Positions 31,596 to 40,867 of a stretch of DNA of 42,414 nucleotides are shown here, piece after piece (within the stretch, counting starts at the first letter, position 1; each line of letters starts with the position of its first letter). Both the position numbers and the translations under genes were made by a program. The DNA comes from W1P20-047 sp051878795 (GTDB taxonomy: Bacteria; Actinomycetota; Coriobacteriia; Coriobacteriales; Eggerthellaceae), in assembly GCA_051878795.1 (NCBI GenBank), contig JBJEKU010000080.1, positions 1 through 42,414 on the forward strand, read 5' to 3'. The notes under the pieces are model-generated. The model saw only the letters and a program-made list of their open reading frames with translations, did not search any database and was not told where the DNA came from.

Positions 31596-32648
31596 ATGTC
31601 GTTCTTGAGCTTCTTGAGCGGGGGCGGGTCGGCGCCATTCGATATGGCCATCGACTTGGGAACCGCAAATACCCTCATCGCACTTTCAGGGGAGGGAATC
31701 GTGCTGAACGAACCCTCTGTGGTTGCGCTCGAGAGGGGCTCGAAGCGCCTGGTGGCCGTCGGTCATGAGGCGAAGGACATGCTGGAAGGCGGATCCGGTA
31801 AAGTAACCGTCGAATACCCGCTTCATTACGGCGTTATCGCAGATTACGAGGTCGCCTGCGCCATGCTTTCCGCATTCATGGCCAAGGCGGCTCCTCGCAG
31901 CGCTCCTTGGCAGTCCAAGCCCCGCGTGGTGGTTTGCGTTCCCTGCGGTGCGGCGCCTGTCGATAAGCGCATGGTCTTCGATGCGACCATGCGGGCAGGG
32001 GCCAAGCAGGTCTTCTTGGTGGAAGAGCCTATGGCCGCGGCCTTGGGAGCCGACCTTCCGGTTTCCTCGCAGACGGCGAGCATGGTCATGGATATCGGAG
32101 GCGGCACTACCGAAATCGCCGTCATATCCCAGGGAGGTATCGTTTCGAGCACTTCCCTGAGGCTGGCCGGCAACCGCATGGACGAAATCATATCTCTGCA
32201 TCTGCGCGACCTGCTTGGCGTGCATATCGGAGGGCGCACGGCGGAAGTTATCAAGATCAAGATCGGTTCGGTGCTTCCCTTTGCCGACAAGCGCGAGCGC
32301 GACATGGTCATCAGCTGCCAGGATACCGCCACCGGCAAGCCCATCGAAGCCACCGTGCGCTCTGAAGATGTGCGCGCGGCCTTGCGGCCTGCGGCGGACA
32401 AGCTCGCCTTGCATGTGGGGGACGCCCTGAAGAAAGCAAACCCCGACCAGACAGCGGATATCGTGCGCAATGGAATCCTGCTCACGGGCGGCGGCGGCCT
32501 GCTTTCCGGCCTGGCCGAATACCTGACGTACCGATTGGAGATTCCCGTATGGGCGAGCGAAACCGCCCTGACCGACGTGGTGGTGGGTTGCCTGCGCGTC
32601 CTGGAAACCCCCGAAGCATTGAAGCAGACCATTTCCAGGTCCAGATAG
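31596..32648 (+). CDS. mreB: Rod shape-determining protein MreB
   Basis: MreB is the actin homologue that forms membrane-bound filaments and directs elongation of the cell wall. The 350-residue protein shows the phosphate-1 motif MAIDLGTANTLI, VVCVPCGA, VEEPMAAALGA, the phosphate-2 motif DIGGGTTEIAVI and the adenosine motif LTGGGGLL. The N-terminal MSFLSFL could act as the membrane-binding helix. I use the ATG at 31596, with AAAGG upstream; the open frame extends far upstream into the hydrogenase terminator and is not coding there. It starts the mreB-mreC-mreD-mrdA-rodA operon. A rod-shaped or coccobacillary cell is implied. Confidence 0.95.
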   Translation: MSFLSFLSGGGSAPFDMAIDLGTANTLIALSGEGIVLNEPSVVALERGSKRLVAVGHEAKDMLEGGSGKVTVEYPLHYGVIADYEVACAMLSAFMAKAAPRSAPWQSKPRVVVCVPCGAAPVDKRMVFDATMRAGAKQVFLVEEPMAAALGADLPVSSQTASMVMDIGGGTTEIAVISQGGIVSSTSLRLAGNRMDEIISLHLRDLLGVHIGGRTAEVIKIKIGSVLPFADKRERDMVISCQDTATGKPIEATVRSEDVRAALRPAADKLALHVGDALKKANPDQTADIVRNGILLTGGGGLLSGLAEYLTYRLEIPVWASETALTDVVVGCLRVLETPEALKQTISRSR

Positions 32649-32660
32649 GGTGTATTGCAG

Positions 32661-33680
32661 ATGCCTTTGAAGTTCAGGATATCCAATTCGAAAGCGAGGG
32701 CGTACGGCCCTGTTGTTGCAATGGTGGCAGTGTCTCTCATTGCCTTGGGCGCTTATGCCCAGGAAGAGGAAACGGGGCCCATCCATACCCTTCAGTCGGG
32801 TACCGCTGCCGTGTTCACCCCGGCGAAATACGCGAGCGGTGCAGTTGCCGACGCGGAATACCGCGTGTTCACCGCCTTGGGCGACCTGGCTGCCGGCGAT
32901 TCGTCCAAATCCCAGCTCGAAGAAGAGAATGCCCAGTTGAGGAAAGAACTTGCCGAGTTGGAGGAATATCGCCAGGAATCGGAGCGATTGCAGGAGCTTC
33001 TGGGCTATCAGGATGCCTACGACCTGGAAGGCGTTGTCTGCACGGTGGTTTCCCGTTCGGGCGAATCGTGGAACAACATGCTCACCATCAGCAAGGGCAC
33101 CAACGATGGTGTGCGCCCTGGAATGGCGGTGGTGGGTCCATCCGGTGTGGTGGGTCAGGTTGCAAGCGCCAATTCCCATACGTCCGAAGTTCGTTTGCTC
33201 CAGGACCCTGATTCCGGGGTGGCGGTGCTACTGCAGTCAAGCCGTGCCGAGGGGATTGTGAAAGGCTCCCTCGATGGCAAGCTGTATCTGGAAAACCTTC
33301 CCGATGACGCGCAGGTGGAAGAGGGCGATGTGGTCATCACCTCCGGTTTGGGCGGAAGCTTCAACCGCGGCCTGATCGTCGGAACGGTTTCGAAGGTTGA
33401 GGGTGCGTCTGGAGGACCCACCCGTAAAATCGTGATTGATCCCAATGAGTCGGTGGGCCCCTTGCAGGAAGTGATGGTCATCACCGGTATGGGCTCCGAA
33501 GGGGCTACCGTAGAAAAGACTGGGGAAGATACTGGGGAAGATGACTCCAATGCAGAAGCAGCTGGGGAAGATAATGCCATCGATAGCGGTACCGGTTTGG
33601 ATGTGGGAGCCGCAGGAGAGGGCGCTCTTGATGTATATGGGGAAGATAGCTCTTATTGGATGGAAGGCCAGGTAGGATAA
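32661..33680 (+). CDS. mreC: Rod shape-determining protein MreC
   Basis: MreC links the elongation enzymes PBP2 and RodA to MreB. The 339-residue protein has an N-terminal membrane segment (about 16-35), a coiled coil (about 85-115, SQLEEENAQLRKELAELE) and the periplasmic double beta-barrel (120-275, with VGPSGVVGQV and the SGLGG.F..GLIVGTV motif). A long acidic, low-complexity tail (about 285-339) with repeated GED/GE steps is unusual. The ATG at 32661 has a poor ribosome site; a TTG two codons earlier is an alternative. The last base of the stop codon overlaps the mreD start. Confidence 0.92.
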   Translation: MPLKFRISNSKARAYGPVVAMVAVSLIALGAYAQEEETGPIHTLQSGTAAVFTPAKYASGAVADAEYRVFTALGDLAAGDSSKSQLEEENAQLRKELAELEEYRQESERLQELLGYQDAYDLEGVVCTVVSRSGESWNNMLTISKGTNDGVRPGMAVVGPSGVVGQVASANSHTSEVRLLQDPDSGVAVLLQSSRAEGIVKGSLDGKLYLENLPDDAQVEEGDVVITSGLGGSFNRGLIVGTVSKVEGASGGPTRKIVIDPNESVGPLQEVMVITGMGSEGATVEKTGEDTGEDDSNAEAAGEDNAIDSGTGLDVGAAGEGALDVYGEDSSYWMEGQVG

Positions 33681-34207
33681 TGGTCAACGAAAAGGCGATT
33701 CTCATCGCAGGTGGGGCTATTTCCGTGCTGTTGGATGTGATCCTGTCTCCCAACCTGCCGTTTTTTTCCAATACCCCGAATTTCATGATCGCTTATTCCG
33801 TTTCCATCGGTTTGCTTTCCCGGGATAATTCTGTATTCGGAATCGCTTTTGTTTTGGGTCTGATCAGCGATTTGCTGGGATATGGCCCTGTTGGCTTGCT
33901 TTCTATCATTCTCATCGCCGCTGTTGCGGTGGAGCGAAACTACCTGAGCGGCCTTTTCCGCGCTCGGAGCTTTTCCGAGATTGCGTGTTTTCTCTGCATC
34001 ATCTTGGGGGTCGAGCTGCTCCATGCATTCGGGACGGTATTGCTGATGGAGGGAATCGACCCCATCGATGCCGTAGTCTATATCGCCCTCCCTTGCAGCG
34101 TGCTTGACTGCGTGCTCGGTATGCTAATTTATCTCCTCATGGGCAGGATACTGCTGAATAGGCCCCTGCAGCCCGAACGCAAGCCTTCCAAGCCCCGAAG
34201 GCTCTAA
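33680..34207 (+). CDS. mreD: Rod shape-determining protein MreD
   Basis: MreD is the small integral membrane member of the elongation complex. The 175-residue protein has about five hydrophobic segments (7-25, 35-50, 54-72, 78-92, 105-160 in two spans), the usual profile of MreD, and a basic C-terminal tail. The ATG at 33680 overlaps the mreC stop (TAATG) and follows AGGTAGGA; the frame open from 33656 overlaps mreC unnecessarily. The sequence itself is poorly conserved, so the call rests on topology and on its place between mreC and mrdA. Confidence 0.88.
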   Translation: MVNEKAILIAGGAISVLLDVILSPNLPFFSNTPNFMIAYSVSIGLLSRDNSVFGIAFVLGLISDLLGYGPVGLLSIILIAAVAVERNYLSGLFRARSFSEIACFLCIILGVELLHAFGTVLLMEGIDPIDAVVYIALPCSVLDCVLGMLIYLLMGRILLNRPLQPERKPSKPRRL

Positions 34208-34221
34208 GGGGGCATGGCTTC

Positions 34222-36588
34222 GTGGTCCTTGCAATATTCGCTGCCCTGCTGACGCTGTTCGTCATCATCGGAGGAGCGTATCTGTTCATCAAGAAATACC
34301 GGGTCGAACCCGATGCCTCCGCCAAGGAGGAATCGTCCCCCCAGGTGCCTGGGGCGGCAGGGGATGCGCAACCCCGATCCGGGGAGCCGGATGCCTTCCA
34401 CACCGTCCGTGCGGGCATGGAGAGGGAAAGGGAAGTTGAAGGCGAACGGGGTATGGGGCTATCCCGTAAGTCCGTTCGTGCCCGTGGCAAAAGGCCCGTC
34501 CCGGCTGAAAAACCTGCTTTTGGAACCGCCCGTCGCATGGCGGCATCGAAGGCTGCCCATGCATCCGGCGAAGCGCGTGCGTCCGGCAGCGGCGCGCCTG
34601 CCGCAAAGGGCGCCCGTTCCCGCTCCGAGCAGGAGGCGGTGCCGGCTCATGGCGCCGACACCTCTGCCGAGGGCACCGTCGAGCGCAGCAGGTTCGTTGC
34701 GATGGGCGTTATCTCGGCAGCGGTGTTCGGCACTCTTGCCGCAAAGCTCTGGGCCATGCAGATTCTCAAGTCTTCGGAATACTCCTCGGCCGCCGAACAG
34801 AACCTCTATTCCACTTCCTATACTCCTGCGCCACGAGGCATCATCTACGATGCCGACGGCGTTGCCCTGGTGAAGAACCGTTCCGTGTTCACCGTCCTGG
34901 CCGAAGCGGACGTGGCAAAGGATTACGACGTGATCGTGCGTCTTTCGGCGCTTTTGGGAATTCCGCGCGAAGTGGTGCGCCAACGCGTCCTCGACACCAA
35001 ATACGGAGCGCAAGGCAGGCGCGTGGTGGCCGAAGATGTCTCCCAGCGCGACCTGGCCTATATCAGCGAGCATCCCGATGCCTTCCCCGGCGTCAGCTGC
35101 GAAACGCGCACCTCGCGCATCTATCCCTACGGCGCCCTCGCCGCCCATGTGCTGGGCTATGTCGGAACCGTTTCCGAAGAGGAGCTGGCAAACCAGCAGG
35201 ATGGCCGCGTTCTCCGCTCGGGCGACATCGTGGGCAAGCAGGGCGTGGAACAGTCCTACGACAGCGTGCTTGCAGGCGAGCCTGGTGCGCGCGTGGTGAT
35301 AACCGACGCCGACGGCGACGTGCGGGAAGTGGTCAGCCAAAGCGATCCCGTTCAGGGCAGCGATGTGTACTTGAGCATCAGGGCTTGCGTCCAGCAGGTT
35401 GCCGACGAGGCCTTGCATGACATCATCGCCCCCAACGGACAGCTTGGCGGGGGTTACGGTACGGCAGGTGCCATCGTATGCATGGACTGCACCAACGGCG
35501 AAGTGGTTGCCATGTCCAGCTTCCCCACCTTCTCGCCCGAATCCTTCATCGGCGGCATCAGCCAGGAGGCGTGGGATGCCTACAACACCGAGGCTTCCCA
35601 GTACCCGCTTATGAACCGGGCCATCGCGGGCACGTACCCCGCGGCGTCCACCTTCAAGTCCTTCGTTTCCGCGGCGGCATTGAGCTACGGCATCTCGGAT
35701 GCGAACTCCACCTACAACTGTACGGGCACCTGGACCGGTTTCGGCGAGGATTTCCCGCAGAGCTGTTGGCTTCTGACGGGTCATGGCACTATGGGAATCG
35801 AAAGCGGCATCGCCCATTCCTGCGACGTGGTCTTCTACGAAATCGGTAAGGCCTTCTTCGAGCAGGCTTCCAAGTTGGGCGAAGAATGCCTGCAGGACTA
35901 CATCGAGACCTTCGGTTTCGGCAGTCCCACGGGTATCGATATCGAAGGCGAGGCCGAAGGCCGCATTCCCACGCCCAAGTGGAAGGAAGAATACTTCAAA
36001 GACGATCCCGACTATGCCCAGTGGGTGGGCGCCGATATGTCGAACATGTGCATCGGCCAGGGCTATGTGCTCGTCACGCCCTTGCAGCTGTGCTGCGCCT
36101 ATTGCGGCATCGCGACGGGAACGGTTCCCAAGCCGCATCTTCTGCGCGAAGTCCGCAATTCTGCGGGCGAGGTTTTGCAGGAAGCGAAGATGGAGGAGCT
36201 TTCGGTACCCGATTTGTCGCAGGAAGATGCCGATCTGATCCGCCAGGGCCTGAGGGATGTGATGGTCGTCAACCAGTATGACGCGCAGTACTTCAGCGAC
36301 TTCGACTGCCTTGTGGCGGGAAAGACCGGTACCGCTGAAGTGGCAGGGGAAGCCGACTACACGTGGTTCGCCTGCTATGCGCCCTACGATGACCCCAAGT
36401 ACGTTGCTGCTTGCGTGACCGAGCAGGGCGTGCTCACCGAACGCACGGGCGTGCCCATGCTCGCCCAGGTGCTGAAGGCTGCGCTCGACTACGATTCAGG
36501 CGACCTGGATAAGAAGAAGATCGACGTCATTGATTCGGACTACGGCGTGGTTCCGTACTTGATGACTTCCGGTTCGCGAACCGACTAG
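34222..36588 (+). CDS. mrdA: Penicillin-binding protein 2 (elongation transpeptidase) with an extra N-terminal membrane segment
   Basis: PBP2 cross-links new peptidoglycan during elongation, working with RodA. The 788-residue protein carries the dimerisation domain (about 195-385) and the transpeptidase with S476-x2-K479 (STFK), S533-C534-D535 and K701-T-G703. Its N-terminus is unusual: a hydrophobic segment at 2-23, a basic low-complexity linker of about 130 residues (24-155), then the normal PBP membrane anchor (158-178). With two spans and a basic linker, the N-terminus would be outside and the linker in the cytoplasm. The GTG at 34222 has AAGGGGG 9 bases upstream. A 12-codon ATG frame (34214-34252) starts between them in another frame. 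A later start, for example the ATG at codon 66 or 78, would remove the extra segment. Confidence 0.88.
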   Translation: MVLAIFAALLTLFVIIGGAYLFIKKYRVEPDASAKEESSPQVPGAAGDAQPRSGEPDAFHTVRAGMEREREVEGERGMGLSRKSVRARGKRPVPAEKPAFGTARRMAASKAAHASGEARASGSGAPAAKGARSRSEQEAVPAHGADTSAEGTVERSRFVAMGVISAAVFGTLAAKLWAMQILKSSEYSSAAEQNLYSTSYTPAPRGIIYDADGVALVKNRSVFTVLAEADVAKDYDVIVRLSALLGIPREVVRQRVLDTKYGAQGRRVVAEDVSQRDLAYISEHPDAFPGVSCETRTSRIYPYGALAAHVLGYVGTVSEEELANQQDGRVLRSGDIVGKQGVEQSYDSVLAGEPGARVVITDADGDVREVVSQSDPVQGSDVYLSIRACVQQVADEALHDIIAPNGQLGGGYGTAGAIVCMDCTNGEVVAMSSFPTFSPESFIGGISQEAWDAYNTEASQYPLMNRAIAGTYPAASTFKSFVSAAALSYGISDANSTYNCTGTWTGFGEDFPQSCWLLTGHGTMGIESGIAHSCDVVFYEIGKAFFEQASKLGEECLQDYIETFGFGSPTGIDIEGEAEGRIPTPKWKEEYFKDDPDYAQWVGADMSNMCIGQGYVLVTPLQLCCAYCGIATGTVPKPHLLREVRNSAGEVLQEAKMEELSVPDLSQEDADLIRQGLRDVMVVNQYDAQYFSDFDCLVAGKTGTAEVAGEADYTWFACYAPYDDPKYVAACVTEQGVLTERTGVPMLAQVLKAALDYDSGDLDKKKIDVIDSDYGVVPYLMTSGSRTD

Positions 36589-36599
36589 GAGGGGAAGGG

Positions 36600-37784
36600 A
36601 TGCGAGAGTTCAAGGGCCACGGTTCCCTGCAGGCTTCCACCAAGCCCGGCCTGGGATTGCCGAAGTCGTTTCGCATAGAGCGCGTCAACCTGTCTTTGGT
36701 AGGGCTTGCGCTTGCGCTGGTCTTCTTCGGTCTCTTGGTGGTGTATTCGGCGGTAAGGGGGAACGAAAGCTACAGCTTCCCCCGGCAGGTGCTCTTCGTG
36801 ATCGTGGGAATCGTCATCATGCTCGCCTTGTTCCAGCTCGACTACCGCAAGCTGGAAGGGAAGGTCAAGCTGCTGCTGGGAATCAGCTTGGCGCTCACGC
36901 TCCTGCCGCATCTTCCCTTGCTGGGCTCTTCGGTCAACGGGGCGTCTTCCTGGGTCAGCATCGGCGGCGTGGGCTTCCAGCCCGGCGAGATCGCCAAGGT
37001 GACCGTCATCTTGATGGCGGCTTCTTGTGTGGCGAAGTACAAGGGCAGGCTGGACGACCCGCGCGAATACCTGAAGTGCCTGGGATTGATGCTCATACCG
37101 TTTCTGGGTGTGATGACCCAGCCTGACTTAGGTACCGGTTTGGTCTATCTGGTCATCGATGCGGTTGCGCTGCTGGTCGGCGGTGCCCGCCCCAAGTTCC
37201 TGCTTGCGACGGTGGGTGCCGTTGCCGCCATGGTGGCCGCACTGTTCTTGATCGATCCCGTGTTCGACAGGATTGCGGGGCAGGATGCGCTTTTGAAGGA
37301 CTATCAGAAGGCGCGTCTTCTGGTGTTCATGAACAACGACTACGATCCTACGGGGGACGGTTATAACCTGCAGCAGGCCAAGATCGCCGTCGGCTCGGGA
37401 GGGTTCTTCGGCAAGGGCTACCTCAATTCCACCCAGTCGTCCTTGGGTTATCTGCCCGAGGCGCCGACTGACTTCATCTTCTGCGTCTTGGCGGAAGAGT
37501 TCGGTTTTGTGGGTTCTGTGTTGCTGCTGGTGCTGTATGCGGCCCTGATCATCAAGGCATATGGCATCGCGAAGGATGCGAACAACCTGTTCGGAAGCGT
37601 TGTCGTCATGTGCATCGCGGGTATGTGGTTGTTCCAGGTGATGGAGAATATCGGCATGGACCTTGGCATCATGCCTATTACGGGTATTCCTTTGCCGTTC
37701 ATTTCGTATGGTTCATCGTTTATGATTGTTAACTTCGTATTGCTGGGCCTGGTCGGGTCGGTTTGGGCCCAGAGCAAGCATTAG
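36600..37784 (+). CDS. rodA: Peptidoglycan glycosyltransferase RodA (SEDS family)
   Basis: RodA polymerises lipid II glycan strands during elongation together with PBP2. The 394-residue protein has about ten membrane segments and SEDS signatures: SSVNGASSWVSIGGVGFQPGEIAKV (outline; the conserved acidic/Gln loop), QPDLGTGLVY, PEAPTDFIFCVLAEEFGFVG and GIPLPFISYGSSFM. The N-terminal 28 residues are a basic cytoplasmic tail. The ATG at 36600 follows AGGAGGGGAAGG and lies 11 bases after the mrdA stop. The length is usual. Confidence 0.95.
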   Translation: MREFKGHGSLQASTKPGLGLPKSFRIERVNLSLVGLALALVFFGLLVVYSAVRGNESYSFPRQVLFVIVGIVIMLALFQLDYRKLEGKVKLLLGISLALTLLPHLPLLGSSVNGASSWVSIGGVGFQPGEIAKVTVILMAASCVAKYKGRLDDPREYLKCLGLMLIPFLGVMTQPDLGTGLVYLVIDAVALLVGGARPKFLLATVGAVAAMVAALFLIDPVFDRIAGQDALLKDYQKARLLVFMNNDYDPTGDGYNLQQAKIAVGSGGFFGKGYLNSTQSSLGYLPEAPTDFIFCVLAEEFGFVGSVLLLVLYAALIIKAYGIAKDANNLFGSVVVMCIAGMWLFQVMENIGMDLGIMPITGIPLPFISYGSSFMIVNFVLLGLVGSVWAQSKH

Positions 37785-37799
37785 AAGGGGCTGGTTGCC

Positions 37800-38975
37800 A
37801 TGCAGATGCCATTGAATATCGGCGAAGTGATGAAGGCTGCGGCGGACACCGATGCCGCCCGGATGATGCCCATCTCGATCGAGCTGTTCTTCGACCAGGA
37901 TTGCGGCGAAGACCTGCGCGCCTTCGTTTCGGATGCGTTTGCCACGGAAGCTCCCAAGGCACGCGTGTACATGCAGGATTATCCGGCCCGGAAGCCGGAA
38001 CTGGATTTCGATACCGATCTTGCAGTGTTGGTGGCGGGCCTGAGCAAGAATACCGGTGCCTTGTGCGATCATATCCGCGAATTAGGCGTGCCCGTGATGA
38101 TCGTCACCGTCATGCCCGAGCTGGTGCGCGAGATGGCGCAGGCGAACAACCATCCCTTGCTTGAGGAGGATATCATCTCGCCTTCGGTGCAGGTAGACGG
38201 GTCGGGCTTGCCTGCGGATCATGAGCTCAATTGCGAGCCCTATCCGCTTACCGTGGATCGTTGCCGAAATCTCGCCAATCGCATGGGTGATTGGGTGGTT
38301 TCCACCTTCCGCGAAAAGCGGCTTGCCTTCGCTCTGGCCTTCGATTTCGTGCGCAGGCCGCTTTCCATGGAATTCACCAACGCAACGGCTATCCAGAACG
38401 CAGGCATCGGCATGGTTGCGCTCATTCCAGGGGCCGACATGCCGGTGATGACCTTGAACCAGGCGAAGATGGTGCTGCAGATCGCTGCGGCATACGGGCA
38501 GAAGCTGGGCCGCGAACGCGCGATGGAGCTTCTGGCCGTGGTGGGCGGCGGCTTCGTCTGCCGTAGTGTGGCACGCCAGCTGGTGTCTGTGGTGCCCGCG
38601 TTCGGTTGGGTCGTGAAAGGCGGCGTGGGTTTTGCGGGGACCATCGCCATGGGTTGTGCCACCATCGCCTATTTCGAGGCGCTGGAAGGCGAGGGGATGC
38701 ATCCCGAAGATGCCCTTGCGGTGGCGCGTAAAGAGGCCGCTAAGGTCAAAGCAGAGGTTTCCGGTAAAGAAAGCCCTGCCCAGGCCGCGCTTGCCGGAGC
38801 GCGTATGCTTGTCCGCGATGCGGCCGATGCGGGAATCGAGAAAGCGAGGGCGCTCGCCCCGAGTGCCCGCGGCGCCTTGCGCGAGATCTGCGAATACACC
38901 AACATGAGTATGGCAGATGTCGGACGCAACATCGTCGTTTCGATTGCCGACCAGATGAAGAAGAAAAAGGACTAA
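37800..38975 (+). CDS. DUF697-type membrane-associated protein without a GTPase domain
   Basis: This 391-residue protein has no established function. Its central part (about 175-300) matches the DUF697 pattern: IPGADMPVMTLNQAKMVLQIAAAYG, a hydrophobic stretch VVGGGFVCRSVARQLVSVVPAFGWVVKGGVGFAGT in outline, and YFEALEGEG. These hydrophobic stretches suggest membrane insertion. DUF697 is usually attached to or next to an Era-like GTPase; here the first 130 residues contain no G1 or G4 motif. The last 60 residues are charged and end in KKKKD. It follows rodA after 15 bases and precedes the radical SAM gene by 11, so it is in the elongation operon and may be involved in the envelope; this is an inference from position only. 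Confidence 0.7.
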   Translation: MQMPLNIGEVMKAAADTDAARMMPISIELFFDQDCGEDLRAFVSDAFATEAPKARVYMQDYPARKPELDFDTDLAVLVAGLSKNTGALCDHIRELGVPVMIVTVMPELVREMAQANNHPLLEEDIISPSVQVDGSGLPADHELNCEPYPLTVDRCRNLANRMGDWVVSTFREKRLAFALAFDFVRRPLSMEFTNATAIQNAGIGMVALIPGADMPVMTLNQAKMVLQIAAAYGQKLGRERAMELLAVVGGGFVCRSVARQLVSVVPAFGWVVKGGVGFAGTIAMGCATIAYFEALEGEGMHPEDALAVARKEAAKVKAEVSGKESPAQAALAGARMLVRDAADAGIEKARALAPSARGALREICEYTNMSMADVGRNIVVSIADQMKKKKD

Positions 38976-38986
38976 CGGAGACTGAT

Positions 38987-40867
38987 ATGCAAGATCTTTG
39001 GCCGCGGCTTGCGTCGTTGCTGCCCCAGGCTGAGCGGCCTGTGCGCTATATAGACCATGAATTCGGCGCCGTGCATCGCACGCCCGAAGACGATCCGAAT
39101 GATTATTCCTTCTGCATGGTCTATCCCGATACCTACGAGCTGGGTCAGGCTAATCAGGCCGTCCGCATCCTGGTGAATGCGGTGAACGCCCGCCCCGGCA
39201 TGTTCGCAGAACGTGCCTTCCTGCCGGCACCCGCTTTCGGCGACGTGATGCGCAGCGAGAGCCTGCCGCTGTTTTCCCTGGAAAGCTGTGCACCCTTGAA
39301 CGAATTCGACGTGGTGGGCATCACGCTTCCGCACGAACTGGCTGCGGCCAATGTGCTGGAAACCCTGGATCTGGCGGGCATCTCGCTGCGTGCGGAGAAC
39401 CGTACGGATTCCGACCCCTTCGTGATCGGAGGCGGTCCCTGCGCGTACAACCCCGAGCCCTATGCGCCCTTCTTCGACCTGTTCAGCATCGGCGAAGGCG
39501 AGGAAGCTGTGCCCGAGTTGGTGGAATGCATCGGACAAGGGAGGCGCCAGGGCAAGACCCGCAAGCAGATCCTCGAGGATTGCACCCGGATCGGCGGCAC
39601 CTATGTTCCTTCCTTCTACGAAGAGCTTTCCGACGAAGAAGCTGCCGCATGCGGTTTCCGTGTGCGCCCCGTCGAAGCCTGTGCGCCCGCCGTGGTGGAA
39701 AAGCGCGTGTTCGAGGGCTTTGCGGAATCGAGCGCCTGGGAGCCGTGCATCGTTCCCTTCGCCGACTTGGTGCATGACCGTTTGAACGTGGAAGTGCTGC
39801 GCGGCTGCTCGCGCGGCTGCCGCTTCTGCCAGGCGGGTATGACCTACCGTCCGGTGCGCGAGCGTTCTGCCGACAACATCGTGGAATCCGCCCTGCATGG
39901 CCTGAAGGTAACCGGCTACGACGAAGTGAGTCTGACCTCGCTTTCCACGACCGACCATTCGCAGATCGAGCAGATCCTGACCCGTTTGGATGAAGAGCTG
40001 CAGGGCACGGGCATTCGTGTGTCCATTCCCTCGCAGCGCCTGGACTCCTTCGGCGTGGACATGGCCGAATTGGTTGCCGGGCAGAAGCGCGGCGGCCTGA
40101 CTTTCGCCCCTGAAGCGGGAACCCAGCGCCTGCGCGACGTCATCAACAAGAACGTCACCGAAGACGACCTGTTCAACGCGCTCACTGCTGCCTGCAAAGC
40201 GGGTTGGACGCGTGCGAAGCTGTATTTCATGATCGGTCTTCCCACCGAAACCGACGACGACATCAAGGGCATCGCCAGTTTGACGCAGCGCGCATTCGAT
40301 TGCATGAAGAAGGCGGTTCCGCCCGAGCAGCGCGGTCGCCTGTCGCTGAGCATTTCCTGCGCGCTGTTCGTGCCCAAGCCCCAGACGCCCTTCCAATGGG
40401 ATGGGCAGATTCCTCCCGAGGAAGCCCTGCGCCGCGTGAACCTGCTGCGTCATTCCATCAAGTACCGCGCTATCCGCGTGAACTGGCACAGCCCCGACAG
40501 CAGCTTCGTCGAAGCGGTCATGAGCCGCGGCGGGCGCGAGTGCGCTAACATGCTGGAAGAGGCCTTCAAGCGCGGTGCGCGTTTCGATGCATGGACCGAG
40601 CATTTCAACGAAGAGGCTTGGCGCGAAGGTGCCCAGGCGGCGGGTGTGGATGTTCAGGCAATCGCACAGCGCCAGTTCGGTTTGGACGAGGTGCTTCCCT
40701 GGCAGCATATCTCCTGCGGCGTTTCCCTGGGATTCCTGCGCAAGGATCGCGAGCGTGCAGAGCAGGAGAAGACCTTGCCGGATTGCTCGTTCGGCACCTG
40801 CACGGGTTGCGGTTTGTGCCCGCAGCTGGATGTGGAAGTGATTACTCAGGAGGACCGCCTTGGCTAG
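38987..40867 (+). CDS. B12-binding-domain-like radical SAM protein (TIGR03960 family)
   Basis: This 626-residue radical SAM protein has an N-terminal cobalamin-binding-like Rossmann domain (about 30-190, with PDTYELGQANQAVRIL and GGGPCAYNPEP) and a radical SAM barrel (about 255-520) with CSRGCRFCQAG (the C-x3-C-x2-C cluster site). The C-terminal part ends in a cysteine cluster (CSFGTCTGCGLCPQLD). It matches the TIGR03960 family, which nearly always has the TIGR03936/DUF2344 protein as neighbour or fusion; the reaction is not known. In related bacteria the pair is often next to ribonuclease G and rplU, whereas here rplU is 20 kb away. GGAGA precedes the ATG. Its end overlaps the next gene by 8 bases. 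Confidence 0.85.
   Translation: MQDLWPRLASLLPQAERPVRYIDHEFGAVHRTPEDDPNDYSFCMVYPDTYELGQANQAVRILVNAVNARPGMFAERAFLPAPAFGDVMRSESLPLFSLESCAPLNEFDVVGITLPHELAAANVLETLDLAGISLRAENRTDSDPFVIGGGPCAYNPEPYAPFFDLFSIGEGEEAVPELVECIGQGRRQGKTRKQILEDCTRIGGTYVPSFYEELSDEEAAACGFRVRPVEACAPAVVEKRVFEGFAESSAWEPCIVPFADLVHDRLNVEVLRGCSRGCRFCQAGMTYRPVRERSADNIVESALHGLKVTGYDEVSLTSLSTTDHSQIEQILTRLDEELQGTGIRVSIPSQRLDSFGVDMAELVAGQKRGGLTFAPEAGTQRLRDVINKNVTEDDLFNALTAACKAGWTRAKLYFMIGLPTETDDDIKGIASLTQRAFDCMKKAVPPEQRGRLSLSISCALFVPKPQTPFQWDGQIPPEEALRRVNLLRHSIKYRAIRVNWHSPDSSFVEAVMSRGGRECANMLEEAFKRGARFDAWTEHFNEEAWREGAQAAGVDVQAIAQRQFGLDEVLPWQHISCGVSLGFLRKDRERAEQEKTLPDCSFGTCTGCGLCPQLDVEVITQEDRLG

Noticed and set aside
34459..36138. Minus-strand frame of 559 codons opposite mrdA
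   Set aside because: It is an antisense shadow of the PBP2 coding sequence without a start signal.
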